From DASQBT01 sp963746955 (GTDB lineage: Bacteria > Pseudomonadota > Gammaproteobacteria > Burkholderiales > Thiobacillaceae), in the NCBI GenBank assembly GCA_963746955.1, contig CAVVDR010000003.1, forward strand, positions 124,001-188,000: DNA of 64,000 nt, read 5' to 3'. The translations under genes and the position numbers were made by a program. This document shows positions 52,969-62,764 of the stretch, in pieces; position 1 is the first letter of the stretch, and each line of letters starts with the position of its first letter. The notes below the pieces were generated by a model. The model did not search any database. It saw only the letters and a list, made by a program, of their open reading frames with translations, and was not told where the DNA came from.

Positions 52969-53361
52969 TCATTCAGTCCCCAAAATCGCCAGCAGTTGCC
53001 GCTGGTTCATGCCGCCGAGCCGTACTTTGCGAATCGTCCCGGCCTCGACAAGAATAAAGGTCGGGGTGGCGACAATGCCAAACTGGCGCGCAAGGTCGGG
53101 CGCTTCAGCAATGTCCAGTTTGATGAGATTGGGATGATCCTGGCGCACGCGTTCGATAAGTGGGGCCATGGCCTTGCAGGGGCCGCAGTGCCGGGCGTAG
53201 AAATAGTAAAGCTTGCGCGAATGTTTGCCCGCTTTGCCGTCCAGAATTGACGTGTCGGGCGCTTTCTGGCCCTCCACCCGGCGAGCCCGGTGGTGCAGAC
53301 TGATCTGCATGACGACGACGCAGGCGGGCAGGGCGCCCAGCAAGTAAACCCCCCAATACAT
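52969..53361 (-). CDS. Membrane-anchored thioredoxin-like protein
   Basis: A 130-residue protein with an N-terminal hydrophobic anchor (YWGVYLLGALPACVVVMQIS) and a thioredoxin domain with CGPC (residues 57-60) and the cis-proline VATPTFILV. It likely performs dithiol exchange facing the periplasm. ATG 53361 is preferred over the upstream in-frame ATG at 53445, which would add a segment without conserved features. Partner unknown. Confidence 0.82.
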   Translation of the reverse strand: MYWGVYLLGALPACVVVMQISLHHRARRVEGQKAPDTSILDGKAGKHSRKLYYFYARHCGPCKAMAPLIERVRQDHPNLIKLDIAEAPDLARQFGIVATPTFILVEAGTIRKVRLGGMNQRQLLAILGTE

Positions 53362-53381
53362 GACGGCCCCCCTTTGGGCGA

Positions 53382-53406
53382 TTCTTCTTGTATGTATATA
53401 GAAGAA
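53382..53406. promoter_or_regulatory. Inverted repeat between thioredoxin-like and ABC transporter genes
   Basis: Perfect seven-base arms TTCTTCT (53382-53388) and AGAAGAA (53400-53406) around an AT-rich centre. It lies 20 bases before the thioredoxin-like start and 100 before the ABC operon, so it could be an operator for either. Confidence 0.3.
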
Positions 53407-53505
53407 CAATAGTTCCCAACGGACGAATTGCCAATAAGGGTTCAAACTTTGCGGATGGACCTGGTTGGTGTCGGGGGATGTTCGATTTGGTTACACTAGC
53501 GGCCT

Positions 53506-55635
53506 ATGAATTTCCGCTCCCTGTTATTTGCCCTGTTGCCTGTCCTGTCGCTTTCGGCATGCGGCCAGAACTGGAATGACCCTTATCCCCGTCGCGACGA
53601 GCGCAAGGCAGTTCTGTACACGGTGTTCGAGGAACGGCCGAAGCACTTGGATCCGGCCCGTTCCTACAGCAGCAACGAAGTGGAATTCACCGGCCAGATC
53701 TACGAGCCGCCGCTGCAATATCATTTTCTCAAACGGCCCTACACGCTGGAACCGCTCACCACCGTATCCATGCCGCTGGTGCGGTATTGGGATGCGGCGG
53801 GCAATGAGCTGCCGGCGAGCGCGCCACCAGAAAAAATCACACGGAGCACTTACGATATTCGCATCAAGCCGGGCATCCGCTACCAGCCGCATCCCGCCTT
53901 CGCACTGCTGCCTAGCGGCCAGCCGCGCTATCTGGGTCTGCAGGAAAAGGACCTGGAGCACATCAACACGCTGCGGGATTTCCGCTATACGGGCACGCGC
54001 GAACTGACGGCCGACGATTACGTGTACGAAATCAAGCGGCTGGCCAGCCCACGGTTGAGTTCGCCGATCTTCGGCTTGATGACCGAATACATCGAGGGTC
54101 TGGGACCTTTCAACGAGCAGGTGGAGAAGGCAGCGGACAGGCTGCCCAAGGGTGCCTGGCTGGATCTGCGGGCGTTTGATCTGTCGGGCGCACAGGTACT
54201 GGATCGCTACACCTATCGCATCACCCTGAAATCCTTCTACCCGCAGTTCATTTATTGGCTGGCCATGCCCTTCTTTGCGCCGGTTCCCTGGGAGGCGGAG
54301 CGCTTCTACGCCCAGCCAGGCATGGAGCAACGCAATCTGAATCTGGACTGGTTTCCGGTCGGCACCGGGCCCTTTCTGCTGGCGGAAAACGATCCGAATC
54401 GGCGCATGGTTCTGGATCGCAATCCGAATTTTCATGGCGAAAGCTATCCCCTGGAGGGCGAGCCCAAGGACAGAGAAGAGGGCCTGCTCAAGGATGCGGG
54501 CAAGCCTCTGCCCCTGATCGACGGGGCGGTGTTCACCTTGGAAAAAGAGAACATCCCGCAGTGGACCAAGTTTCTGCAGGGTTATTACGACTCCTCGGGT
54601 ATCACCTCGGACAACTTCGATCAGGCGGTGCGCTTCTCTTCCCAGGGCGATGCGGACCTGACGCCGGAGATGAAGCAGAAGGGTATCAAGCTGGTGACGG
54701 CAATCACCACATCCAGCCAGTACATGGGCTTCAACATGAAGGACGCCACAGTCGGCGGCCTGAATGAACGGGCGCGGAAACTGCGCCAGGCCATTTCCAT
54801 TGCTGTGGATTATGAGGAATTCATTTCCATATTCGTCAACGGCCGCGGCATCCCGGCGCAGGGGCCGCTGCCGCCGGGCATCTTCGGCTATCGGGATACG
54901 CCCAACCCCATCGTCTACACAGCAGAAGGCAAGCGCCGCAGCATTACGGAAGCCAAACGTCTGCTCGCGGAAGCGGGTTATCCCAACGGCCGGGACGCAC
55001 AGACCGGCCAGCCTCTCGTGCTGTACTTCGATACCGCTGCCACCGGGCCCGATGCCAAATCGCGCCTGGACTGGCTGATCAAGCAATTTCACAAGCTCGA
55101 CATCCAGCTGGTGATTCGCGCCACCGACTACAATCGCTTCCAGGACAAGATGTCGAAGGGCAACGCGCAGATTTTCGAATGGGGCTGGAACGCGGATTAT
55201 CCGGATCCGGAGAATTTCCTGTTTCTGCTCTATGGGCCCAATGCCAAGGCCGGCAAGAATGGGGAGAACGCGGCCAATTACGAGAACCCGGAATTCGACG
55301 CACTATTTACCCGGATGAAAGCCATGCCAAACGGCCCGGAAAGGCAGGCCGTCATAGACCAGATGATAGGCATTCTGCGCAACGATGCGCCCTGGCTATT
55401 CGGATTCATCCCCATGGGCTTCAGCCTGCAGCACGCCTGGGTCAGCAACGTGAAGCCGAACCTGATGGCCAACAATACCCTCAAGTACAGGCGGGTGGAT
55501 CCCAAGCTGCGAGAACAGAAACAGGTGGAATGGAACCAGCCGGCCTATTGGCCTTTTGGCTTGCTGACGGCAGCCATCATTGCCTTGGTCTGGCCGGCCT
55601 GGCGCCAATACCGCAAACAGGAAGAGGCGCGCTGA
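53506..55635 (+). CDS. Peptide ABC transporter substrate-binding lipoprotein (family 5)
   Basis: A 709-residue lipoprotein with signal peptide and lipobox LSAC (residues 17-20). It has the SBP_bac_5 fold with ARSYSSNEVEFTGQIYEPP near the start, and GWNADYPDPENFLFLLYG (about residues 562-579). It is larger than typical DppA/OppA because of an N-terminal extension and a C-terminal membrane helix (about 680-697) not usual in the family. It heads a four-gene operon with stop/start overlaps; likely substrate is peptides or related compounds (YejA-like). Confidence 0.9.
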   Translation: MNFRSLLFALLPVLSLSACGQNWNDPYPRRDERKAVLYTVFEERPKHLDPARSYSSNEVEFTGQIYEPPLQYHFLKRPYTLEPLTTVSMPLVRYWDAAGNELPASAPPEKITRSTYDIRIKPGIRYQPHPAFALLPSGQPRYLGLQEKDLEHINTLRDFRYTGTRELTADDYVYEIKRLASPRLSSPIFGLMTEYIEGLGPFNEQVEKAADRLPKGAWLDLRAFDLSGAQVLDRYTYRITLKSFYPQFIYWLAMPFFAPVPWEAERFYAQPGMEQRNLNLDWFPVGTGPFLLAENDPNRRMVLDRNPNFHGESYPLEGEPKDREEGLLKDAGKPLPLIDGAVFTLEKENIPQWTKFLQGYYDSSGITSDNFDQAVRFSSQGDADLTPEMKQKGIKLVTAITTSSQYMGFNMKDATVGGLNERARKLRQAISIAVDYEEFISIFVNGRGIPAQGPLPPGIFGYRDTPNPIVYTAEGKRRSITEAKRLLAEAGYPNGRDAQTGQPLVLYFDTAATGPDAKSRLDWLIKQFHKLDIQLVIRATDYNRFQDKMSKGNAQIFEWGWNADYPDPENFLFLLYGPNAKAGKNGENAANYENPEFDALFTRMKAMPNGPERQAVIDQMIGILRNDAPWLFGFIPMGFSLQHAWVSNVKPNLMANNTLKYRRVDPKLREQKQVEWNQPAYWPFGLLTAAIIALVWPAWRQYRKQEEAR

Positions 55636-56612
55636 TGCTGCGCTATTTCATCCGCCGCCTGCTGTATGCGATTCCTATCCTGATCGGAGTGAATCTGATC
55701 ACCTTCTTGCTGTTCTTCGTGGTCAACACGCCAGAGGACATGGCGCGCATGCACCTTGGCGTGAAGCGTGTGACACCGGCCGCCATCGAGCAATGGAAAA
55801 AGGAGCACGGCTATGACAAGCCGCTGTTCGTCAACAAGCTTGAAACCGGAACTGCGACTGTCACCCATACCCTGTTCTATCAACGGTCAATGAAGCTGTT
55901 CGCGTTGGATTTCGGCCAGGCCGACGACGGACGCGATATTACGCGAGACATCAAAACGCGCATGTGGCCTTCGCTGGCCATTGCCCTGCCGGTTTTTCTC
56001 ATCGGCCTTCTGTCCAACATCACCGTCGCGCTGCTGGCGATTTTTTATCGCGGAACAAAGATGGAATTTTGGAGCGTGGTGGGGCTGGTGGCTCTTATGT
56101 CCATTTCCAGCCTGTTCTACATCATCGCCGGCCAGTATCTGATTGCCAAGCTGTGGCAATGGCTGCCCATCTCGGGCTATGGCGCCGGCATCAATGCGCT
56201 CAAGTTCGTTCTGCTGCCGGTGATTGTTTCGGTGGCGGCGGGGATCGGCAGCGGCGCGCGCTGGTACCGAACGATCTTTCTTGAGGAGATCAGCCGCGAC
56301 TATGTGCGCACGGCGCGGGCCAAGGGATTATCCGAATTGCAGGTGCTGTTCCGCCATGTGTTGAGGAATGGCCTGATTCCGATCCTGACCGGCGCGGTCG
56401 TGGTGCTACCGCTGCTGTTCACCGGCAGCCTGGTAACCGAGTCCTTCTTCGGCATTCCGGGCCTGGGCAGCTACACCATCGACGCCATACGCTCGCAGGA
56501 TTTCGCCATCGTCCAGGCCATGGTGTTCCTGGGCTCACTCCTCTACATCTTCGGCCTGCTGCTGACCGATCTTTCCTACACCCTGGTGGACCCCAGGGTG
56601 CGGCTGACATGA
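55635..56612 (+). CDS. Peptide ABC transporter permease 1 (YejB/DppB type)
   Basis: A 325-residue inner-membrane permease. It begins MLRYFIRRLLYAIPILIGVN, typical for DppB/OppB, has six membrane helices and the EAA coupling loop RDYVRTARAKGLSELQVLFRHVLRN. The ATG overlaps the binding-protein stop (TGATG) and the stop overlaps the next ATG. Confidence 0.94.
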   Translation: MLRYFIRRLLYAIPILIGVNLITFLLFFVVNTPEDMARMHLGVKRVTPAAIEQWKKEHGYDKPLFVNKLETGTATVTHTLFYQRSMKLFALDFGQADDGRDITRDIKTRMWPSLAIALPVFLIGLLSNITVALLAIFYRGTKMEFWSVVGLVALMSISSLFYIIAGQYLIAKLWQWLPISGYGAGINALKFVLLPVIVSVAAGIGSGARWYRTIFLEEISRDYVRTARAKGLSELQVLFRHVLRNGLIPILTGAVVVLPLLFTGSLVTESFFGIPGLGSYTIDAIRSQDFAIVQAMVFLGSLLYIFGLLLTDLSYTLVDPRVRLT

Positions 56613-58033
56613 GGCCGGTGCTGCTGTGGACCGATGGCCTGATCTGGCTGCTGGTGGCGATTGGCATAATCCTGGGCGTGTACGTGCTGCGCAACCCCAC
56701 GCTGCGTGCATCGTGGCACAGGGTAATTACCCGCCCGGTGGGCATGGCGTCGCTGGCGGTCCTGACGGTGTTTGTCCTGGTGGGCCTCGCCGACAGCCTG
56801 CACTACCGGCTCAAGCTGGACAACGGCCAATATGACGTGGAAGTATTGAGCGCGCTGGACCGGGCGCTCAAGCCTCTGAAAGAGCAAACCGAGCGCACCT
56901 ATTCAGCGCCGCTCGCCACGCGCGCGGAGGCCAAGGAAACCATGACTGGGCCGGACGGCAAACAGATACGTGCCTATCCAAGGCTGCTGTTTGGCGGCGC
57001 ACAGTTGGCTGACCCGGAACGCGACTGGGCCGGCGATGTGGGCAAGCGCATCATCCAGGGAGTGGCGCTCGGGGTCATTTCCACGGCCTTGCTTGTACTG
57101 CTGCTGGCGTGGGTGCTGAGGGCCCGCTGGGGCTGCAACACGTGGCTTGCGCTTGGGCGTCTGCGCCGGCCGCGCCAGGGCGATCCTGCCTGGCGGGCCT
57201 TGACTGTCACGGCGGCTGTCATCCTTGTCGTGGGCTGGGTACTCACCACGCTGGCGGGCGGTTATCACGTGCTGGGCACCGACAAAGTGGGTCAGGACGT
57301 GCTCTATCAAACCCTGAAAAGCATCCGTACCGGCCTGGTGATCGGCACGCTCACCACGCTCGTCACCTTGCCTCTCGCGATCATGCTTGGATTGATGGCG
57401 GGCTATTTCAGAGGCTGGATCGATGATGTCATCCAATACGTCTACACCACCCTCAACTCCATTCCCTGGGTGCTGCTGGTCGCGGCCGCGGTGCTGATCA
57501 CCCAGGTGTACATCGAGCAGTATCAGGACCAGTTCGACTCGGTGGCGGCGCGGGCGGATTTTCGCCTGCTGGCCCTGTGCGTGATCATCGGGCTCACCGG
57601 CTGGACCGGACTGGCGCGCCTGATCAGGGCCGAAACCCTGAAGGTGCGGGAGCTGGATTATGTGACCGCGGCGCGGGCCTTTGGCGTGTCCGATGTTCGA
57701 ATACTGTTGCGTCACATCCTGCCCAATGTGCAGCACATCGTGTTGATCACGGTGGTAATGGATTTCTCCGGCCTGGTGCTGGCGGAAGCCGTGTTGTCCT
57801 ATGTCGGAGTGGGCGTGGATCCGGTGATGAACAGTTGGGGCAACATGATCAACGCCGCTCGCCTCGAACTCGCGCGCGAGCCTATCGTATGGTGGCCTCT
57901 GGTGGCAGCCTTTGTTTTCATGTTCGCCCTGGTGCTGGCGGCCAATCTCTTTGCCGATGCGGTGCGCGATGCGTTTGATCCACGCACAGTATTTGCCACC
58001 AAGCAAGCGCTGCCGGAAGGTGAAAAATCATGA
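56609..58033 (+). CDS. Peptide ABC transporter permease 2 (YejE/DppC type)
   Basis: A 474-residue permease, longer than DppC (about 300) because of an N-terminal two-helix extension and a charged segment (about 90-140) like YejE. The coupling loop is LDYVTAARAFGVSDVRILLRHILPN, and GVGVDPVMNSWGNMI is typical. It forms a heteromeric channel with the previous gene. Confidence 0.93.
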   Translation: MRPVLLWTDGLIWLLVAIGIILGVYVLRNPTLRASWHRVITRPVGMASLAVLTVFVLVGLADSLHYRLKLDNGQYDVEVLSALDRALKPLKEQTERTYSAPLATRAEAKETMTGPDGKQIRAYPRLLFGGAQLADPERDWAGDVGKRIIQGVALGVISTALLVLLLAWVLRARWGCNTWLALGRLRRPRQGDPAWRALTVTAAVILVVGWVLTTLAGGYHVLGTDKVGQDVLYQTLKSIRTGLVIGTLTTLVTLPLAIMLGLMAGYFRGWIDDVIQYVYTTLNSIPWVLLVAAAVLITQVYIEQYQDQFDSVAARADFRLLALCVIIGLTGWTGLARLIRAETLKVRELDYVTAARAFGVSDVRILLRHILPNVQHIVLITVVMDFSGLVLAEAVLSYVGVGVDPVMNSWGNMINAARLELAREPIVWWPLVAAFVFMFALVLAANLFADAVRDAFDPRTVFATKQALPEGEKS

Positions 58034-59793
58034 GTCTGCTGCGCGCCGACAATCTCCTGGTCCGCATCGGCGATGTCACGCCGGTGGATGGCGTGAGTCT
58101 GGAAATCGGCGCCGGCGAAACCCTGGCCCTGCTGGGCGAATCGGGCTGCGGCAAATCCATGACCGCGCTGGCGCTGATGCGCCTGCTGCCGGAAGGCGGG
58201 CGCGTTGCGGGGGGCAAGATCAGCTTTGATGGACAGGATGTGCTGGCGCTGCCTGAGTCGCAGATGCGCAATCTGCGTGGCCGCGGAATGGCGATGATCT
58301 TCCAGGAGCCGCAGACTTCGCTTAACCCGGTGATGACCATAGGCGCGCAGATTGCCGAGGCGCTGCCGCCCGGTTTGCCCAGCAGCCATGCCCGCCAGGA
58401 GGTGTTGCGCCTGCTGGAAGACGTAGGCATCCCTGAGCCGGCTCGTCGCATCGACGGTTATCCGTTTGAATTGTCCGGCGGGCAGAAGCAACGCGCCATG
58501 ATTGCCCAGGCCCTGGCGGGCAATCCCAGGCTGCTGATTGCAGACGAGCCCACCACCGCACTGGATGTCACCCTGCAGGCGCAGATTCTCGACCTGATCA
58601 AGCGCCTGACGCGGGAGCGGCGCATGGGCCTGCTGCTGATCACCCACGATCTGGGGCTGGCCGGAAGAATGGCCGACCGCATTGGCGTGATGTATGCCGG
58701 CCAACTGGTGGAAACCGGTCCTAGCCGCACCCTGCTCGATGCGCCTTTTCATCCCTATACGCAGAAACTCATGGCTGCCGTGCCCGGTCTGGCCAGGGTG
58801 GGGGAGCGTCTGGCCGCGATTCCCGGCCGGGTACCGCCGCTGAATCGCAAATTCACCGCCTGCCGTTTCGCCGACCGCTGCGAACACGTTTTTGCGGAGT
58901 GCCGAACTGCCGAGCCGGCGCTAGAACGATTGGTCGAAAATCATCAGGTGCGCTGCTATCTGGCCGACCACCCCGGCATGCGGAAGTCCAAGATCGACAT
59001 TCTGTCTGCGTCCAGGGCCCAGCCGGAACCCCTCGTTGTTCTGGACGTGCAGGATTTGCAGGTGAGCTTTACGCTCAAGTCCGGCGGCTTGTTCGGCAGG
59101 CACCGGATACGTGCAGTAGACGGCATCAGTTTCCATATTCAGTCCGGCGAGACCTTGGCCCTGGTGGGCGAATCCGGATGCGGCAAGACCACCGCGGCCA
59201 AGGCGATCTTGGGACTCAACCCCATTGCGGAAGGCCGGGTGCGTCTGAACGGGGAAATCGTATCGGGGCTCAGCAGCCGGAAGTTCAAACCCCATCGCCG
59301 CATTGCCCAGATCGTGTTTCAGGACCCGTACAGTTCACTTAACCCGCGCTTAAGGGTGGGCGAGATACTGACGGAGGGCATGACGGCGTTGGGGATGGGC
59401 AAAGGCAGAAGTCTGGCCGAGCTTCTTGAACAGGTCGGTCTGGATTCGACAGCGGCGGAGCGCTATCCGCACGAATTTTCCGGTGGCCAGCGCCAGCGCA
59501 TCGCAATCGCGCGCGCGCTGGCGGTAGAACCCAGGCTGCTGATTTGCGACGAGCCGACTTCTGCGCTGGATGTATCGGTTCAGGCCCAGATTCTGAACCT
59601 GCTGGCTGACCTGCAGCGCGAGCATCGCCTGACCATTCTGTTCATCACCCACAACTTGGCCGCAGTAGGCTACCTGGCTCACCGCGTGGCGGTGATGAAG
59701 GACGGCAAGATTGTGGAAGAAGGGGATGCCGGACAGATTCTTACCCGGCCCGAGCAGGATTACACCCGCACCCTGCTGGCGGCGGCGTTGTAA
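58030..59793 (+). CDS. Peptide ABC transporter ATPase with two nucleotide-binding domains (YejF type)
   Basis: A 587-residue fused ATPase. The first domain has Walker A GESGCGKSMTA (about 36-46), LSGGQKQR and LLIADEPTTALD; the second has GESGCGKTTAA (about 379-389), FSGGQRQR and LLICDEPTSALD. Both are complete. A cysteine-rich DppD/OppD C-terminal motif (CRFADRCEHVFAEC) lies between them. It closes the operon and drives transport by the two permeases. Confidence 0.96.
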   Translation: MSLLRADNLLVRIGDVTPVDGVSLEIGAGETLALLGESGCGKSMTALALMRLLPEGGRVAGGKISFDGQDVLALPESQMRNLRGRGMAMIFQEPQTSLNPVMTIGAQIAEALPPGLPSSHARQEVLRLLEDVGIPEPARRIDGYPFELSGGQKQRAMIAQALAGNPRLLIADEPTTALDVTLQAQILDLIKRLTRERRMGLLLITHDLGLAGRMADRIGVMYAGQLVETGPSRTLLDAPFHPYTQKLMAAVPGLARVGERLAAIPGRVPPLNRKFTACRFADRCEHVFAECRTAEPALERLVENHQVRCYLADHPGMRKSKIDILSASRAQPEPLVVLDVQDLQVSFTLKSGGLFGRHRIRAVDGISFHIQSGETLALVGESGCGKTTAAKAILGLNPIAEGRVRLNGEIVSGLSSRKFKPHRRIAQIVFQDPYSSLNPRLRVGEILTEGMTALGMGKGRSLAELLEQVGLDSTAAERYPHEFSGGQRQRIAIARALAVEPRLLICDEPTSALDVSVQAQILNLLADLQREHRLTILFITHNLAAVGYLAHRVAVMKDGKIVEEGDAGQILTRPEQDYTRTLLAAAL

Positions 59794-60104
59794 GGCGAAG
59801 CTGATTTACGGCAAGATGACTTTGAAAGGCGTCACAGCTGCTACGGGCATCGCGTGATCCCCGTTATGTCAGAATGGCCCGAGCGGTACCGTGAAAGCAG
59901 GTAGCGCAGGGGTCTGGCCTGCGTCATTGCTTTTCATGAATCCCGGAAGACGAACCCGAGCGGCAGTACGCATGGAAATTCTCGACCAGAAATGGGGCCA
60001 GACACAATCGGACTTGCGGGGCTTTGCAAGCAATCGAGAGCAAACAGATTGGCGCTATTCAGGCTGGATGCTCTTGCAGAGCGCAAGGTTCACTGACTCG
60101 CCGT
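59794..60104. other. Intergenic stretch between ABC operon and mltD
   Basis: No gene is supported. A 74-codon open frame at 59891-60115 has no recognisable content. AAATGGGGCCAGACAC at 59990-60005 resembles the GGGGTCAG leader seen before transposase remnants in this window, so this may be a further degraded trace of that element. Confidence 0.5.
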
Positions 60105-61853
60105 TTAAGACTTGATGACCAGCCTGGCGCCCGGTTGAAGACGGTGTCCCTTGATCTGGTTCCAGCGGCGCAGATCGTCCATGGCGACTTTGTAGCGGCC
60201 ACTGATGGCAGCGAGGGTGTCGCCTTTTCGCACGGTGTAGTAGCGGGTCTTGGCGGCATGTTTCCGCGCGACTCTGGCGTGACCTTGAGCGGAATGCGCA
60301 CTGCTCTCGGCCTTCGACCGCTTCATGGCGCTGACCTGTCTGATTACGAGGTGTTGCCCGACCTTCAGGTGAGCTGATCTGAGGTGGTTCCAGCGTTTGA
60401 GATTGGCCGTAGAAACGTGGTATTTGCGTGCGACGGCGGACAGGGTCTCTCCCTTGCGTACGGCATGCGCGCGGCTGGCGTAGCCGACGGTCTGGGCGTC
60501 GTCGTTGAAACTGTGTTTTTCGGCTTCTGCCCAGGTGGCGAGTTCCTTGTCCGTGGCGGATTCAGAGGCGGAATTGGCTGGCACTAAGACGACTTGGCTC
60601 GAACCGAATCTGCCGTGATAAAGCTTGAAATGATTGTGCTCGGATAGCCGTGCAATCGTGGTGTTGAACCGTTCGGCGAGTTGGGAAAGGGTTTCGCCTC
60701 TGTGTGCACGAACCGGTTGCCAGCTGTCCCACTGTCCTTTTTGCAGATTGTCCTGAAACTGGGCCGCCTTATCCACCGGCACCAGCACCGCCACTTCGGA
60801 GTTGGCGCGGATGACCCTGCGCGGGAAGGCCGGGTTGAGGCTCAGGAACTCATCCACGCTCATGCCGGCCAGCCGGGCGGCGGAGCGCATGTCCATATTG
60901 TTCGGATTGAGGGATACCTGGGTAAAGTAGGGCTCGTTGGGAATGTCGTTGAGGGATACGCCAAAGCTTTCCGGCTGCAGTATCAGTTGCTTGATGGCCA
61001 GCAACTTGGGAACGTAGTGCTTGGTTTCCACAGGTAGATCGAGAGACGCATAATCGGTGGGCAGTCCGCGCGCCGCATTTCTTTGCTGCGCACGGGAAAC
61101 GCAACCTTCCCCGCAGTTATAGGCCGCCAGCGCCAGTTCCCAGGAGCCGAAATCCATGAACAGTTTCTGCAAGTAATCCAGCGCTGCCTGGGTTGCCGCG
61201 GTAATGTCACGGCGCCCGTCATACCAGGCGTTTTGCTGCAGGCCATAGGTCCTCCCGGTGGCTGGGATGAACTGCCAGATGCCTGCCGCGTCGGCGTGCG
61301 ACAATGCCTGCGGATTGAAGCCGCTTTCGACCATGGGCAGCAGGGCGATCTCCATCGGCATGCCGCGCTGTTCCACCGCACCTACGATGTGATAAAGGTA
61401 GCGGCGGGAGCGCTCCAGCATGCGGTTCACATATTCAGGACGCTCCGCGTACCAGCGGACATGAACGTCAACCAGCGGGGAATCCAGAGGCCCAAGCCGA
61501 AATCCCTTGCGCACCCTGTCCCAGACGTTGGCGGGCTCTGCGGTTTCGCTAACGAGCTGCTTGGGATTGCTGTCGGGGGAGGCGGCTTTCGTCTTGTCGG
61601 AATTGTTATTGGGGCTGGAGGTTTGGTTGGGAATAAGGTCCTGGTGGTCGAATGAGGAATCGATCTGGTTGAATGCGAGTGCTTTGCCCTGGTTTGCAGC
61701 GACCTTGACTTGAGCGTCGCCGGGAGGCTCGGCCTGGGCAGCTTGGCCGATCAACAGGCTGGACGGCAGCAGGCCCAGCCAAAGAAAACCGCACTTATAC
61801 CTTCGCAACACATTGAATTGCTTCAAACTGATCTCCGCTGGGGTTGCCGTCAT
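60105..61853 (-). CDS. mltD: Membrane-bound lytic murein transglycosylase D with LysM repeats
   Basis: A 582-residue peptidoglycan hydrolase. It has an N-terminal signal sequence (WLGLLPSSLLIGQAAQA; no lipobox cysteine is obvious), a transglycosylase domain (about 135-290) with the catalytic glutamate in LPMVESGFNPQAL and GIWQFIPATGR, and three LysM repeats (about 385-430, 455-500 and 535-582) binding peptidoglycan. ATG 61853 is chosen; the upstream in-frame start would add 16 residues without signal character. It is divergent-overlapping with nothing; gloB is upstream on the same strand. Confidence 0.93.
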   Translation of the reverse strand: MTATPAEISLKQFNVLRRYKCGFLWLGLLPSSLLIGQAAQAEPPGDAQVKVAANQGKALAFNQIDSSFDHQDLIPNQTSSPNNNSDKTKAASPDSNPKQLVSETAEPANVWDRVRKGFRLGPLDSPLVDVHVRWYAERPEYVNRMLERSRRYLYHIVGAVEQRGMPMEIALLPMVESGFNPQALSHADAAGIWQFIPATGRTYGLQQNAWYDGRRDITAATQAALDYLQKLFMDFGSWELALAAYNCGEGCVSRAQQRNAARGLPTDYASLDLPVETKHYVPKLLAIKQLILQPESFGVSLNDIPNEPYFTQVSLNPNNMDMRSAARLAGMSVDEFLSLNPAFPRRVIRANSEVAVLVPVDKAAQFQDNLQKGQWDSWQPVRAHRGETLSQLAERFNTTIARLSEHNHFKLYHGRFGSSQVVLVPANSASESATDKELATWAEAEKHSFNDDAQTVGYASRAHAVRKGETLSAVARKYHVSTANLKRWNHLRSAHLKVGQHLVIRQVSAMKRSKAESSAHSAQGHARVARKHAAKTRYYTVRKGDTLAAISGRYKVAMDDLRRWNQIKGHRLQPGARLVIKS

Positions 61854-61966
61854 GTTATAACGATGCGGCCGGCAGGTCAACCTTCTTGAGCAGACCCCCA
61901 ACCAGGCTTTAGGCTTGCTGGGCGAAGCAGCCGGATATTTGCGCCGAGCCGGCCCAGGGGTTGCGT

Positions 61967-62737
61967 TTAAGCCCGGAATCGGTCTTTGGCAGTACGGAGC
62001 GCTGCAAAAATATCAACTTCATTCAAAGGCTTAGCACCAGTTAGGGTCTCCGCGGTCTGAGCCAGGGAAGCTTCATGACAGCGCAGAAAGGGGTTGGTGG
62101 CTTTTTCCAGTCCCAGGGTGGAGGGCAGGGTGGGCAGGCCCCGCTCCCGTTTGTCGCGGTCGGCGTGTTGTCTCAGCAACAGCGCCGGGTTGTCCCGGTC
62201 GACGGTAATGGCAAAAAGGATATTGCTTAAGGTGTATTCATGTGCGCAACAGAGCAGCGTATCGTCGGGAAGCTGGGCCAGCCTGGAGAGAGATCGATGC
62301 ATTTGTCCAGGGCTTCCTTCAAACAGCCGGCCGCAGCCGCAGCCAAACAGGGTGTCGCCGCAGAACAGATATCCCGCGCCATAATAAGCAATATGGCCTA
62401 AGGTGTGTCCGGGGGTGCAGATGATCTTGAGACTCAGTCCCAATTCGGGAAAGCTGATCTGGTCATCTTGCGCAAGAGGATGGGTCAGGCCGGGGATCGG
62501 CTCCGCTGCAGGTCCATAAATAGAGCAGCCATAGCGCTGGTAAAGGACGAGGTTGCCGCCCACATGGTCGGCGTGGTGGTGGGTATTGAGGATGGCCAAC
62601 AGTTTAAGGCCCAGTTGGTCGATCGCCTGGGCAACCGGCTGGTGATCTCCCGGATCGACTACCAGGGCAACATGCTGGTTGTGGATCAGCCAGATGTAAT
62701 TGTCGGTGAATGCCGGCAGGGCCAAAACATTTAACAT
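61967..62737 (-). CDS. gloB: Hydroxyacylglutathione hydrolase (glyoxalase II)
   Basis: A 256-residue metallo-beta-lactamase-fold hydrolase completing methylglyoxal detoxification. The metal site is THHHADHVGG (about 52-61), with GHTLGHIAYY, FCGDTLFGCGCGRLFEG and CAHEYTLSN. ATG 62737 (MLNVLALPAFTDNYIW) is the family start. The divergent methyltransferase gene starts 28 bases away, and in many beta- and gammaproteobacteria these two plus rnhA and dnaQ are neighbours. Confidence 0.95.
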   Translation of the reverse strand: MLNVLALPAFTDNYIWLIHNQHVALVVDPGDHQPVAQAIDQLGLKLLAILNTHHHADHVGGNLVLYQRYGCSIYGPAAEPIPGLTHPLAQDDQISFPELGLSLKIICTPGHTLGHIAYYGAGYLFCGDTLFGCGCGRLFEGSPGQMHRSLSRLAQLPDDTLLCCAHEYTLSNILFAITVDRDNPALLLRQHADRDKRERGLPTLPSTLGLEKATNPFLRCHEASLAQTAETLTGAKPLNEVDIFAALRTAKDRFRA

Positions 62738-62764
62738 GAGCAGTGAAGGTCGGGGTCTCGAACT

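Noticed and set aside
53524..55092. Open frame of 522 codons on the minus strand inside the peptide-binding protein gene
   Set aside because: Antisense shadow; the plus-strand protein has a lipobox and binding-protein motifs.
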